64,000 nt of DNA, from NCBI GenBank assembly GCA_031761425.1, contig JARFXV010001699.1:284001-348000 (forward strand), in the 5' to 3' direction. Of this stretch, positions 46,839 through 59,677 are shown piece by piece. Position 1 is the stretch's first letter, and the number at the start of each line of letters is the position of its first letter. Source of the stretch: Cosmopolites sordidus (lineage: Eukaryota > Arthropoda > Insecta > Coleoptera > Curculionidae). The notes under the pieces were generated by a model. The model did not search any database. It was given only the letters and a program-made list of their open reading frames with translations, and was not told where the DNA came from. The translations under genes were made by a program, and so were the position numbers.

Positions 46839-47930
46839 CAATGTGTGTCCCACGGAAAACAGAACTTTTTGAAAATAGCTATTTCTAGTGGCGACATCTT
46901 TTGACGGAGATAAGTGTTGGAAATATGTATCATTTACTAACGTTCTGACAAAATTTCATGACATTCGGATCATTAGAAGCCAAGTTATCGTGCTTAAAGT
47001 GTCAGTGTGTTTATATCATCGGTCGAAATATCAACATCGAACAAAGAGCGAATATTAAGTTTTGTTTTAAACTTGGTAAAACATTCACCAAAACGTTTCG
47101 ATTAACGAAGCAAGTGTATGATGAGGATTGTTTATCCTTGGCTGTTGTACATAGAAATTGAATTGAACATGTCCAAAGATTCAATTCATCGTATTTTCAC
47201 CGATCATTTGGGGCTTCGGAAGGCTTGTGCTCGCTTTGTTCTACACAAATTGACTGTCGATCAAAAATTGATCCGAATCCAACATTGTAAGGACTTCGTT
47301 AAATAGTAGAAAAGGGACGAAAACTTCAACTACAGCATTGTTACTGGTGATGAGACGTGATGTTTTCAATATGATCCAGAAACCAAGAGTCGCAGTGCCG
47401 AATGGAAGAACCCGAGCGAGCTAAATCCACAATCAAAACAATGTTGATTTGTTTCTATTATTCAGAGGGAATTGTGCACAAGGAGTTCGTTCCACCTGGC
47501 CAAACGATCAATGCTGTATTTTATCTTGGTGTTATGAAGCGTCTGTTATCGCATATTCGTCGTGTGCGAGAACAATACTCTCAGCACGCTCGATGCTCAT
47601 CACTGATTTTTTTAACAAAAATGGTATTTTAACCATCAATCATTCACCATACTCACCTGATTTGGCTTCCTGCGATTTTTACCTCTTCGAAAAACTTTAT
47701 TTGCCGATGAAAGGACGGCGTTATGCCGATATTGAAGCCATTCAAAAGACGTCGACTGACATCTTAAAGGATATATTTTTGGCCGGACTCAAAAATTCAT
47801 TCGTCAACCTAATTGATCATGCAAAACGTTGCGCGCAAGGAGACTCTTTTGAATAAAATTAATGATTTTTGTCGAATAAATATATACTTGTGTTTTTTTC
47901 TAAGTCCTATTTTCCGTGAGGCACACCTTG
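46839..47930 (+). mobile_element. mariner element with both terminal inverted repeats
   Basis: About 1092 bases with TA-rich (TATA) flanks. The ends CAATGTGTGTCCCACGGAAA and (complement of the right end) CAAGGTGTGCCTCACGGAAA match at about 25 of 30 positions. The + strand transposase is frameshifted: NIEQRANIKFCFKLGKTFTK (helix-turn-helix), an HQFDHRSFG-like middle, IKTMLICFYYSEGIVHKEFV, PPGQTINAVFYLGVMKRLL, GILTINHSPYSPDLASCDFY (third Asp kept in its D), and KNSFVNLIDHAKRC. The first catalytic region is VTGDET-like but followed by a stop. Non-autonomous at best. Confidence 0.92.
47449..47856 (+). pseudogene. mariner transposase catalytic C-terminal portion
   Basis: Longest readable piece of the element above, in two overlapping frames. 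It includes the third catalytic Asp block and the usual C-terminal region, but the change of frame near 47600 separates it from the second catalytic block. Confidence 0.82.
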
Positions 47931-47974
47931 TATATTAAAAATCAAACATGTCGATGAGCCTCACACCTTTTGGG

Positions 47975-48350
47975 AACGTGTGATTTTCAGCTACGAATCC
48001 AAATTCTGTTCTATTTTCCCCAACGAATGAAATGTTTTAGTGTGGAGAAAAAAATGCCCTAGATCCAGGCATGGCGGTGTTGGAGTTATGGTGGGGGCCC
48101 GGCAAACTTAAATGTATAGGAACCATGGATCAACATGTTTTCCTAGATATTTTGTAGGAAAATGTGCAAGTGTTAGAATACAAGTGCACAATTGTCGAAA
48201 AACTTGGGCTCAAGTTTGATTCCATTTTCCAACAGGCCAATGATCCGAAACACTGAGCACGAAAAGTCGAAAAATGGTTATTCTACAATGCCCTAACACA
48301 GTCAAGAAATCCTCCAGAATCACCGGATTTGAACCCAACCGGCAGATCAT
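47975..48350 (+). pseudogene. Tc1 transposase relic
   Basis: Plus strand pieces: GGVGVMVGA-like (GGgSVMVWGC), GNHGSTCFPRYF / MDQHVFLDILxENVQ in mixed frames, KLGLKFDSIFQQANDPKH (second Asp replaced: QQDNDPKH became QQANDPKH), then SRNPPESPDLNPTG (PpqSPDLNPIE). Loss of a catalytic Asp and frameshifts. Confidence 0.8.
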
Positions 48351-48401
48351 TAAACATAAACATAACTGATATAAAGAAAAAGTAAATATTACTTTTAAAA
48401 A

Positions 48402-49928
<1,527 letters not shown>

Positions 49929-49982
<54 letters not shown>
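49929..49982. repeat. (TA)n microsatellite
   Basis: TA tract. Confidence 0.97.
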
Positions 49983-49983
<1 letters not shown>

Positions 49984-50285
49984 CTAACCGAAATTAAGCG
50001 ACTTTGATTGTGGCCTATATTGGATCGGCTGTAAAAGCATTCTATCAAAAAATAGCGGGAATTGTTTAAAAAAAATACAATACACTTATTCGTGGTTTTT
50101 CCAAGATATCAATAAAGTTATTGCATGTCTTGAAGTAACAGTGGTGTAATTACTATATCCCTTTGCTTTTTAATTTGGTTTATTTTCCCACCAAGAAACA
50201 TTTTTTTAGTTTTTACTTATACAGGTAAGTATTATTTACATTTAACATTAATAAAAATACAAATAAAGTCCATATGCTTTATATG

Positions 50286-51200
50286 TAACGGTCAATAAGT
50301 TCCCGGTCTGGCAAATAAAACACACTTTGTTTTGCAAATTGCGACTTTATTCATCAATATATTCTCTCTGAAGAGCAATACAATCATTCCAACGATTTCT
50401 ACACCTTTTATATAGAATGATTTATCTTATCATTATATTCTTCAGTTTCGGCAATTACCTCTTTATTGGAGTAAAATTTCTTTCCAGCGAGCATTTTTTT
50501 GATGTTTGAGAACAGAAAATAGTTGCTGGGGGCCAGATCTGGAGAATACGGTGAATCAGAAAGCAATTCGAAGTGCAATCATCCATTTTAGCCATCATTG
50601 CTAACGATTTGTGACACGGTGCATTGTCTTGGTGAAGCAGTACTTTTTTTTGTTCATTTGGAGCCTTTTTTGCAATATCGTCCTTCAAACGCACCAATAA
50701 GGCTATGTAATTTTTGCTATTGATGGTTTTACGTTTCTCGAGATAATCGATGAACAATATCCCATACGCATTCCAAAATGCAGAGGCCATAACCTTGGCT
50801 GCCGATGGTTGTGTGCTTGGTCATTTTGGACGGCTGTCACCGGCTGCTGTTCATCCAGCTAACTGCCGATTTGACTTCGGAGTGTAGTGATGGATCTATG
50901 TTTTATCCATTGTCACATACTCGATGAAAAAAACTTTTTTATTCGCTTAAACAGCCCCCAAACATTACCCAGAAGCGTGAGCAAACGCGATACCCATTTC
51001 GATAGCAATGTACGCATTCCCAAATGTTCATGCAAAATGGTGTAAACTTTCCTTTCGATATCTTCATGAGATCATCTTCTGCGGCTTTACTTTATGGTTT
51101 TGCGAAATAATTTTGTGATTTTTTCTGATGTTGTCTGGTGTAAGCACCTCATTTGAACGTTCAGAGCGTTCAGCATCACCGGTGCTTTTACGGTCACGTT
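50286..51200 (-). pseudogene. mariner transposase relic (same family as 8600-9634)
   Basis: The minus-strand frame 50790-50455 reads NSKNYIALLVRLKDDIAKKA and LLHQDNAPCHKSLAMMAKMD (second catalytic Asp), then frameshifts through the SPDLAPSD block (seen in another frame). At the 3' side GGTCAATAAGTTCCCGGTCT (50290) looks like a mariner terminal repeat. N-terminal pieces extend to about 51200. Confidence 0.85.
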
Positions 51201-51209
51201 ATGGATTTT

Positions 51210-51785
51210 TCTTCTTCTATATGTCAGACCGAAGACTTATTGCCCTTGTGTTATGTGTTAAGTGTGATTTTCTTCAAGAAACTTTATCTCAAACTTTAGT
51301 GAACATTATTCATGTACATTCCAACTTAGATAAATATGAAAGAACTGTTTAATATATATTCTTTCCAGTAGCGGTGTCTATATTAATTCTATTTCTTGGC
51401 TTACAGTTACTAGTCATTTTTTAAGAACTTGTAGTATACAAATGTGTATATATTTAAAGTATTAATCAATACAAATACTCTCTGCTATATTATTTAATAA
51501 ATAAATTTATTTTATTATATATTTTCTTATTGTATTAAGAATATATTTTTGGTTCCTTTTTTTTTCTAGTCAAGAGGGCTTTTGGAATTGATGTTTAACT
51601 TAGTTGCGTTTTGTAAAATTTTATCTGGATATTGCCAAATCTATCAGAGTGGTCAATTCATTGTAATTGTCAGAGAATAGTCTTATAAGCATTAGCATTT
51701 TTCTGTTCAGACTTTTAGTTATAGATACATGGGTGGTATATAAAGTACTCATCGTAATTATGAGGATATAGCAACATTGTGTGCT

Positions 51786-51787
<2 letters not shown>
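51210..51787. other. No recognised gene
   Basis: AT-rich, no motif. Confidence 0.5.

Positions 51788-51878
<91 letters not shown>
51788..51878. repeat. (TA)n microsatellite
   Basis: TA tract. Confidence 0.97.
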
Positions 51879-51880
<2 letters not shown>

Positions 51881-52159
51881 ACTGTGACATGACCGATTGA
51901 CGTTATATTCCCACAGTATATTTGTTTTATCGAGACGATGGTTTATAGCTATGCTAGGAGTCGATTGATGGCACTGTGGTAAAGTAATAACAAGTAACAA
52001 GTAATAACTTGATTTATTAATAAATAAATTTTATATTTATAAAACAAAATGTTTCATATTTACCCAATATGATGTATTTACACAATATCGGGGCATTTTT
52101 CGGCCCTTTTACTTAACGTCCAATCGCGCCAACGACTTATTTTGTCCAGACTTGCTTAT

Positions 52160-52520
52160 ACAGGAATTAGAATTACTAGGTTCTCGGGTACAACCGCGTC
52201 TTTGATTTGTAAAATCTCGGCTTTTCAGCTTCCACTTTGAAGCCATCATCAAGAGAATCTAGTTGATTTACTCCGAGGCCTCAATCTGCCTACTCCCCAG
52301 AGTTCACAACTAGAAAAGTTTGCGTTCTTTTCGCTTCATTTCGTTTCTTTTGTTTGTTCGTTTTCTACCTTTTCTAGTTGTGAACTCTGGAGAGTAGGCA
52401 GATTGAGGCCTCGGAGTAAATCAACTAGATTTTCTTGAAGATGGCTTCAAAGTGGAAGCCGAAACGTCGAGATTTTACAAATCTAAAACGCGATTCTATC
52501 CGAGAACCTAGTAATTCTAA
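52160..52520. mobile_element. Fold-back MITE, copy 2 (full palindrome)
   Basis: Left half (AGAATTACTAGGTTCTCGGG ... CTGCCTACTCCCCAGAGTTC) and right half (TTGTGAACTCTGGAGAGTAG ... GAGAACCTAGTAATTCTAA) are reverse complements across a short centre near 52325-52365. The conserved core AAGTGGAAGCCGAAACGTCG is shared with copies 1 and 3. Confidence 0.88.
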
Positions 52521-53840
52521 TATTACCGACCGCGGAAGCCTTTCCGAATATATATATTATGAACATAACATGTTTTTTATTATCAAACCGCTGTATACCG
52601 GATGTTCTGTATCGTTGTATTCAAATTTTGGGATCATAAAATAGACCAAATTCTGAAACTAAAAAACACAAAAGTGGTAGGTGGTAGATCTCTCACCGTT
52701 TCGAAGTTAAAGGCCTTCAAAGTCATAGATCAGTTAATGATCATATTTAAATTCGAAAACTAAATAGTTTAGCTTTTATTAATAATTGATTGTCTTTCAT
52801 CTTTTTGTGTTTCGTAACATTGCAGGTATTTAGTTTACTTTTATCTAGTTTGCAGTGAGGTTGGAACTGTTGTTGATGAGTCATCAAGAAATGGTGTGTA
52901 AAAATACAGCTTTAAATTTCAAATAATGCACTTTCATTATCCTACTCTTTTGTTCAAGTAATAGACGATTGGCCATAGTAATACCTCGCCGCTTTCTGAT
53001 CTTTTGTATGGATCAATTTTGTATACTCATCTTCTGTCCATATTTCATTCCATTACATATTTCATTTCGTAATCTAGTTTTTGTTATTTCTACATTTTTT
53101 TGCAACTAGAGATATAAATTAGCGGTAAATAATATTTTTCCACTTAACTCCTAGGAGAAAAAAATAATGTAAATTAACCAAAGTATAAATATTTACTCTT
53201 TTCAATTCGCTCTAAGTAATATATATATAGTAGATAAGTCCTGATCTGGCTAATATAATAATAATTGTTACTAGCGTGCGGATTTTTGTCCGAGTTCGGG
53301 CATAGTCATACACTACTGACTCATTCTGTTGAAAAATGAATTAATGTTAACTTTAGCTTTATCGTAGTGTTTACTTCGTACTCTTATTTTTTTTTATCCT
53401 ACAACATAAAAAATGAAATAATGAAATAATTTTATGTACTCACAAAAATAATTGAAATTAATTTTTAAACATTTTTGCGATATAGATATCGTTCCAATTT
53501 TGAACGACGACTTTTTGTTTTCGTCCTCCGGTATGTGATTGTAACCATTTACATATTTGTTCCTTAACACCATCATACCACACCTAAAGAAACTTTAAAA
53601 AAATGTCTCTGTCCTTCTCTGTCCTGTGCAACCAGAAACCACCTCCTCACCCACTAGCCGGGCCATATCTCTTCTTTGTCTACACTACGCTTTGTTTACC
53701 TTTATCACCAATTGATTTTTTATCTACCTGTATATCTACCTGTATTATCTCCCTGGATACTTGTCCTACCGTTTGCTACTTAAGTTATTCCAAAAAAAAA
53801 ATTAAAGTGTCATAGGTTTATAACAAATCAGGAAATCGGT
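52521..53840. other. No recognised gene
   Basis: AT-rich; the frame at 53603-53815 has no recognisable domain. Confidence 0.45.
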
Positions 53841-53844
53841 TTTT

Positions 53845-54085
53845 CGATATACAGGGTAGCGCAGAGGAAACGCATGTTTTTCACCTAAGCAATTCATTGT
53901 TTATTTTCAAGATAATTTTTTGCAGTTTCATGGTGTCGTCCTTCTTCGCGATCACACATGTGCAATTTCTCTTGAAAGTTGTGCCTCACTCTCAAAATCA
54001 TTTCTTCTGGTACCATTGCGATTTATTGACGAATAGCAACCTTCAACTCCTGTAGTATGCGTGGTTTGTTAGCTCACACTCTAGA
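53845..54085 (-). pseudogene. Tc1/mariner-superfamily transposase C-terminal scrap
   Basis: Minus strand: LQELKVAIRQ then IAMVPEEMILRVRHNFQEKL and HMCDREEGRHHE, matching the C-terminal eeLkqrIr.eiaaip.eml.rv..nf..Rl..Ci...GghHle region. No catalytic part is present. ACAGGGTAGCGCAG at 53852 may be the element end. Confidence 0.65.
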
Positions 54086-54089
54086 CTGA

Positions 54090-55080
54090 AACGTAACCCC
54101 GCAAAAAGTCGTATGCAGACAAGCCTGGCTCTTCTTATATATTTATCTAGGATCGTTATTTTATTATTATAAAATTCAAATCAGTACTATTATTATTATA
54201 TTATTAACAAAAATATTGTATAAATCTGTTTTAAATTATTTTACGTTATGCTATAACAAATAAAAGAATTTGTTACAAAAAATGAATTTTTAAATATCTC
54301 ATGATTTTTCATAATTTTACTAGAGTATTAAATTCTCTAAGCTTCATATATGTTTTTTTTCCTGTAAAAATAATAGATAAGTATTAATTTATTTTTAAAT
54401 TAATTTATTATGTAAAATTTTACCAGTTAAAATTTTTTGGAGGTTGTTTGGAGAATGAACTAAATCCTCTAAAGATTTAAAGCGATTTCAAGTTGATAGA
54501 AAAAAGTTATGGCTATCTGAAAACAGCGATTTTCCAAATATCGATAAATATCTAAAGAATTGAGGCCGGATATGATCGGATCGAGTTCAAATTCTCAGGA
54601 TCACCTTCTTTTCTGACCTACTTTCAGAGAAAAAATCGACAGTCAAATCGCTGACCCATGCCCGCACGATTTCATTGACAAGTAATGAATCTGCCCATAT
54701 ACATTATATATACATATATTATTTTCATTAATTAGCAATACGAAGTACTTTTTAAACTACCCAGGTGTCTGCCCTAAAAATATTTTTAATATATCTTCTC
54801 TGCTTTCACTAATTTATACTTTTGCGGTTATTTATTTTGAAAGAGACACTCTGTAGATTGCATATATGCACATACAACACGTCATATAATTGATATTATC
54901 AAAATGTAGCGAAATCTTATTGTACTGATATTTGAATCAAGTAAATTTATGTTTGTATATGTACCATAATAAAGTACTGATATAGTTTTCAGTGTAATAA
55001 CACAGACTAACATCTCTTCGCCTTCTCTAGCGCAGAATATTCCTCAATTTGATTGTAATATATGATTTAATTCATTTTAG
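54090..55080. other. No recognised gene; ends in exon K acceptor
   Basis: Very AT-rich intronic sequence. Confidence 0.5.
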
Positions 55081-55328
55081 CACCCGATGGGAAATATTAC
55101 TGTCACTGCGGTAAAAGTTATTTGAACCATCGGACTTTGATACGGCATCAGAAATACGAATGTGGAAAAAATCCGTCGTTTCAGTGCCCGTACTGTATCG
55201 CTAAAGCGAAACACCGTTTCGGAATTTATAAGCATATGAGAACTGTTCATCAGATTGTGGATCCAACTAAGATCGACGTATCATTCACTGAATCTAATTT
55301 AGGCAACAGTAGTATGTATGCTATTTAG
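55081..55328 (+). CDS. lola: lola alternative 3' exon K: zinc-finger pair with CxC first finger
   Basis: Acceptor AG at 55079-55080 after AATTCATTTT; begins CA then CCC (55083), TAG at 55326-55328, 81 residues. Finger 1 is YYCHCGKSY...LIRHQKYEC: only one residue separates the first two Cys (usual spacing two), while the 12-residue gap to His and H-x4-C are normal. Linker GKNPS. Finger 2: FQCPYCIAKA...IYKHMRTVH (C2H2). A 25-residue tail follows (VDPTKIDVSFTESNLGNSSM). AATAAA at 55337-55342. The ATG at 55122 is internal. It follows the 11.7-kb exon-free interval. Confidence 0.9.
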
Positions 55329-55459
55329 ATGTTGTTAATAAAGATGAATATCGTGTTTTATTTTCTGTTGCTTTTTATTAAAATATTCAATTTTAGTTAA
55401 ATATATCAGGGTAGTCTGAACACTTTTCTCACTAGCCTCGTATATGTTTATCATTCTAG

Positions 55460-55526
<67 letters not shown>
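55460..55526. repeat. (TA)n microsatellite
   Basis: TA tract. Confidence 0.97.
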
Positions 55527-55528
<2 letters not shown>

Positions 55529-55674
55529 TTGTATCTTGTTTATTCATAGCTACAGATAGCGCGTATGACAATTGATTAATGAAGAGTTTCCTCGGTTTAT
55601 TAAAGCTAGTTTATCGGTAAAATGTTTTGTTGTATATAGAATGGGCCCATAGGGAAAGTAAAATACAAAATAAT

Positions 55675-55900
55675 ATTGGTGGCGCGGTGCCTAAGCCAAT
55701 GGTTCGGCGGTTCAACGACTAAGGTGGGGCCTGGTTCGATTCTTGTTCAGAGGGTGAATGTTCATACTTTGTTTAGATATTTGTTAATGTTTCTAAGTTA
55801 AAGTGTAAAACTATCCCTACACTCACGTCAAGGATACATGAGGGAAGGCGAAAACGATAGTGCAAACACGGAGTACTCGGGCCAAAATAATGAATGCTTC
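55675..55900 (+). repeat. Possible tRNA-derived SINE
   Basis: TGGCGCGGTGCCTAAGC (A-box-like) and CCTGGTTCGATTC (B-box-like) are about 50 bases apart, followed by an unrelated body that includes CACGTCAAGGATACATGAGG. Similar head to 20290. Confidence 0.45.
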
Positions 55901-56023
55901 TACATTCATCTATATACATTCTCAGTGTGTTTCGGAATCAGATAGTACATAGGCGTGACGAAAATAAATACACGGGGAGAATGATTTGAAACTACGATTA
56001 TTAAAATAATAACACTTCTCTGT

Positions 56024-56028
<5 letters not shown>

Positions 56029-56112
<84 letters not shown>
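56029..56112. repeat. (TA)n microsatellite
   Basis: TA tract adjoining fold-back copy 3. Confidence 0.97.
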
Positions 56113-56115
<3 letters not shown>

Positions 56116-56300
56116 GGATAGAATCACGTTTTAGATTTAAAATCTAGTTGATTTGCAGCGAGGTCTCAATTTGCCTACTTCCCAGGGCTCACAACTAGAA
56201 AAGGGGAGTAGGACTCTGGTGAGTAGGCAGATTGAGGCCTCGAAGCAAATCAACTAGATTCTCTGGATAATGGCTTCAAAGTAGAAGCCGATACGTTGGA
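56113..56300. mobile_element. Fold-back MITE, copy 3 (partial)
   Basis: Contains the central inverted parts (AAATCTAGTTGATTTGC ... CAAATCAACTAGATT) and ATGGCTTCAAAGTAGAAGCC, but the left outer arm is shortened next to the TA tract. Confidence 0.78.
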
Positions 56301-56404
56301 TGGTTGTTTTTCTTTTTTTCTTTTGTCTGTATTTACTTTCTAAATGTCTGACATTGTTTCTAGGCAAGAATGTAAAATCCGACAACAAATTACCCCCCAA
56401 TCAC

Positions 56405-56610
56405 CCTAGTTAAAGGCCGGGTAAGGCCGGATGCCTTCTGAGAAGTGTTCTACGTTGGTCACTCGCCAGTCGATAGGCTTACTGATAGACTTATGTGTAA
56501 GCATATAACCAAGGGTTGATAGCCTCAGGCGGTGCTGACCTGGGTTTTCGGTGGCTGATGACCGTGGTTCGGAACCCACCTTAAAAGCTGTAGGTCCAGT
56601 CACTAAATTG
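56405..56610. repeat. Dispersed repeat, related to 10740-11060
   Basis: Begins near GTAAGGCCGGATGCCTTC and includes GGGTTGATAGCC and GGTGGCTGATGACCG, as in the earlier copy. Confidence 0.55.
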
Positions 56611-56612
56611 TC

Positions 56613-57260
56613 TTATAATTGCTGATGCATCTCTAACCGTAAAATCTTTCTCTTCAATTGTCCCCTGAAGCTAAAAATGGCAGAGTAATACGAGTTGCAA
56701 CAATGGCGCAGCGTTTGATCTGGCAACAGTGTTGACCATAGTATGAGTTTAATCTCCTTAGAGTTACTAGATTTTTCTATGGAGTGACGTTTTTCATGAA
56801 TGACTATAATTTCGATCAACAGTGCGCTATCAAGTTTCGTTTCACACTTGAACACACTCAAAAAGTAAATCCAGTTTCCCACTCTGTTGTTCTTTTAATT
56901 CTGCAAATGGTTTTTCGGAATCGTTTTCGTGCAGATTTTCTTAATCAATTTCAGTTATTTGGCCAAGGTCTGAACCGTTTGGTTGTGGGAGTCAAAGTCA
57001 ACTCTTTCCCTGTCATTCAGACTATAAACCGATGATGAAAACGCACAAGATCTCAAATTTTGTAGACATTTCCACCACTTCTTGTAGTTGAAGGTCTTCC
57101 ACTTTAAAGTTCATCTTCAGTGGAGTCTCGATCTTCTAAGAATGTCTTATACCAAATGAAAACCTGAGCCTTTAACAAAACACTATTCTTATAGGCCTGT
57201 TGAAGTTTTGCAAAAGTTTCCGTCGTACTGTAGGATAGAGCTGGGCTAGTTCCATAACTT
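56613..57260 (-). pseudogene. mariner-like transposase N-terminal relic
   Basis: Minus-strand pieces FIWYKTFLEDRDSTEDEL, then SGRPSTTRSGGNV match the mariner FrWykrFkeGRe.veDd.rsGRPstsrtdeNV block that links the two DNA-binding motifs. Remaining sequence is frame-broken. A related but more decayed piece is at 41100-41350. Confidence 0.6.
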
Positions 57261-57394
57261 TAAGAATATGTATCAGATTTAATTGATTCTTACTCTGTTA
57301 GATTCGTAATTTACTCCTCTCCAAAACGTGTAAAAACGATCCAAGTACAAGTATAAAAGTTATTGTCGGAAATGCGAGAGCGCTCAAGTTGCTC

Positions 57395-58450
57395 AACGTG
57401 CCTCACTAGTCGGGCTAGTTGAGCAGTGGCTAAAATGGACTTGATGGCTGTATAGAATGATCTGAATACAAAATAATTGTAATCAACAAGCAAATATTTA
57501 TTTATTATGATTATTGGAAAATAAAGGAATATGAGAAAAATAAAATTAAAATCAAACAAAATTAAATCTTTCCATTCTTTGGATTATTATTCCACTTTTT
57601 ATATTGCAAATTATATATTTAAGAATAATTATAACGCAAATAAATATTAAATTAAAGTGATAACTAATTATGAAATCTAGAATATTGCTAGATGGTAAAT
57701 AATCCCAAATTATTAATTATCTTTGTCTCTATCACAATTAACACAAACATATCTCTTTAAAGTCATCCTTTTAATATTAAATTGTTTAGCTGCAGCATTT
57801 ACACTCATTTTTTCCTCCTCTACAGCTTTTGCTGCATCACTGAATTGTTGACTAGTAGCTAAACCTTTTGAGGTCTTCCTTTTATATGTACGCTTCCTAA
57901 AATGTAATAATAATCATTAATACAATTATCAATATAAGTAATTTTAATTAGTAAATTTTGTGTAGAATCATCACATGCACAAATTAATGGATGGTTATTA
58001 ATTTATTAAAGAAAAATTTGATTTTCTACAATGAACATCTAGTGTGGCTAGTTGAGCAAGCATTGAACGCGCGTTGCTCAACTAGCCCCAGTTGAGGCAA
58101 CAAAGTAAAAATTAGGTTATAAAGAAATCATAAGGTTTAATATAACCATCTATAATCGAAAGAACAATAATTAAGTAATCTTTCAATACTTGCGTGGTCC
58201 TTAATAAGTGTTTTTATACGAGTATAGTAGAAACATTTTGATGATCTGTAATATTTTTTTTTACACCGAAAAAAAACAAAACCTTCTCTTATTTTATCGA
58301 AGCACCGGACCACAATTGACAGTCACGCTATGTATTCCTCTCCCCTAACCCCTTCTTTTTGCTATTTACACTTTTGTTGTAGGTTGCTTAGTTTTCGAGA
58401 TATTTCGATTGCACAACTTGCCCTTATGGTCAACTAACCCCGCCCTACCC
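57395..58450 (-). mobile_element. Degraded element with pogo-like HTH domain
   Basis: Bounded by GGGCTAGTTGAGCAGTGG (57403) and, on the other strand at 58450, GGGTTAGTTGACCATAAG, an imperfect inverted pair; further copies of the CTAGTTGAGCA motif lie at 58035 and 58070-58090. Inside is the HTH-coding segment below. Confidence 0.45.
57724..57902 (-). pseudogene. HTH_psq-type DNA-binding segment
   Basis: On the minus strand an acceptor-like TTTTAG is followed by 58 open codons: KRTYKRKTSKGLATSQQFSD, then AAKAVEEEKMSVNAAAKQFN and IKRMTLKRYVCVNC, ending at TAA. This matches the Pipsqueak-type helix-turn-helix at the N-terminus of pogo transposases (AA..v......s...AA..f.i...TL..yv). Whether it is a transposon exon or a domesticated exon cannot be told; no catalytic domain is nearby. 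Confidence 0.62.
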
Positions 58451-58454
58451 TTAT

Positions 58455-58996
58455 CAAGTCTGAAACAAAACTGGATCGAATCGAATGATCGCCGCTCGAA
58501 CTTGTTTTCACTTATTTTCAGAACGCACTAGAAAAATCTGTTTTCCCTTCGGATGGTAGGTCAACAGCGTTACCAAATTGAAAGCTACGCCATCAATCGC
58601 ATTACTATATTTACACGCCTCCTGGATTATTGAATCTTTGCTGATATTGCTTCTGTTAGCTGAGCAATTTTTTTTCTATTATTAGAAACATTTTGGACAG
58701 TACAAATTAAAAATCTGTCATCATAAAGTTTTCGAATTCACCAGATGACTCTTGAAGAAGCTGAGTTAATTGTTGGTCCATGGGTACCTGCAAAAGTACG
58801 TACATCATACATCATATATACATACATCATATTTTAAGTATATTCATTTCAACATATTTCCCTCCTATTGTCCTTTTGACTCCGCGCAATGTTTGCCAGA
58901 TGGTGCGCATACAATTTGATATTGATTTTATTTTCTTTTTATTTCCCCTTAAAATCAATTCATATATTTATAAGATGTTTTTCTTTCAGCTTAGTT

Positions 58997-58998
<2 letters not shown>
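58455..58998. other. No recognised gene
   Basis: Repeat-like and AT-rich DNA. Confidence 0.4.
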
Positions 58999-59000
<2 letters not shown>

Positions 59001-59030
<30 letters not shown>

Positions 59031-59037
59031 GTGTGTG

Positions 59038-59102
<65 letters not shown>
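59001..59102. repeat. (CA)n-(TG)n-(TA)n compound microsatellite
   Basis: CACACA tract, a short TGTGTG block, then TA. Confidence 0.97.
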
Positions 59103-59106
<4 letters not shown>

Positions 59107-59295
59107 AATACAGCATAACAAAATTGTTCAACGAATCACCATGAATTCCAAATCAATATTGTTGGAATCAATATTTAAAAAACTTTTAACGCAGTTCAGC
59201 TTTAAATTTTAATCATTTCCTCCAATGGAATTAACAATATTTTTTACATTTACCAAGCACGCGACAAGATTTATACTAATGAACTTATTTTTTAG

Positions 59296-59498
59296 GCGTA
59301 CGATGTGACTGTGGCAAGAAATTTAAAAATTACAGATACAAGAAGTTGCACAGGATGAAGGGTTGCGGTAATCCCCCCACGTTTTATTGTCCTTATGATG
59401 ACTGTGGGTATAAATTTACTGAATCTATGTTTTTGGGATTTCATCTCACTGGATTTCATCTGAAATTGGTCTCACCATCCACCCAAACATCCTTATGA
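59296..59498 (+). CDS. lola: lola alternative 3' exon L: divergent zinc-finger pair with CxC first finger
   Basis: Acceptor AG at 59294-59295 after TTATTTTTT; begins GC then GTA (59298), TGA at 59496-59498, 66 residues. Finger 1 starts at residue 3: CDCGKKFKNYRYKKLHRMKG then C; again one residue between the first Cys pair, 12 to His, and x4 to Cys. Linker GNPPT. Finger 2: FYCPYDDCGYKF...LGFHLTGFH, with Cys spacing x4 as in exon A. The helix of finger 1 carries Lys/Leu in place of the usual pattern. Tail KLVSPSTQTSL. No clear AATAAA before the (TA)n tract at 59570. Last exon of the array seen in this window. Confidence 0.85.
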
Positions 59499-59569
59499 CA
59501 TTAGGAAAGGTTTTAGTTTAGTTTGCCATGCATTTAAACAGTGCGTCCATTTAGTTTTTTTGGATAATA

Positions 59570-59574
59570 ATAAT

Positions 59575-59660
<86 letters not shown>
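59570..59660. repeat. (TA)n microsatellite
   Basis: Begins with (AAT/TAA) units and continues as TA. Confidence 0.95.
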
Positions 59661-59677
59661 TATGTATATATGTATAT

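Noticed and set aside
53603..53815. 70-codon frame with many Ser/Pro/Leu
   Set aside because: No recognisable domain, no acceptor phase match, and no finger residues.
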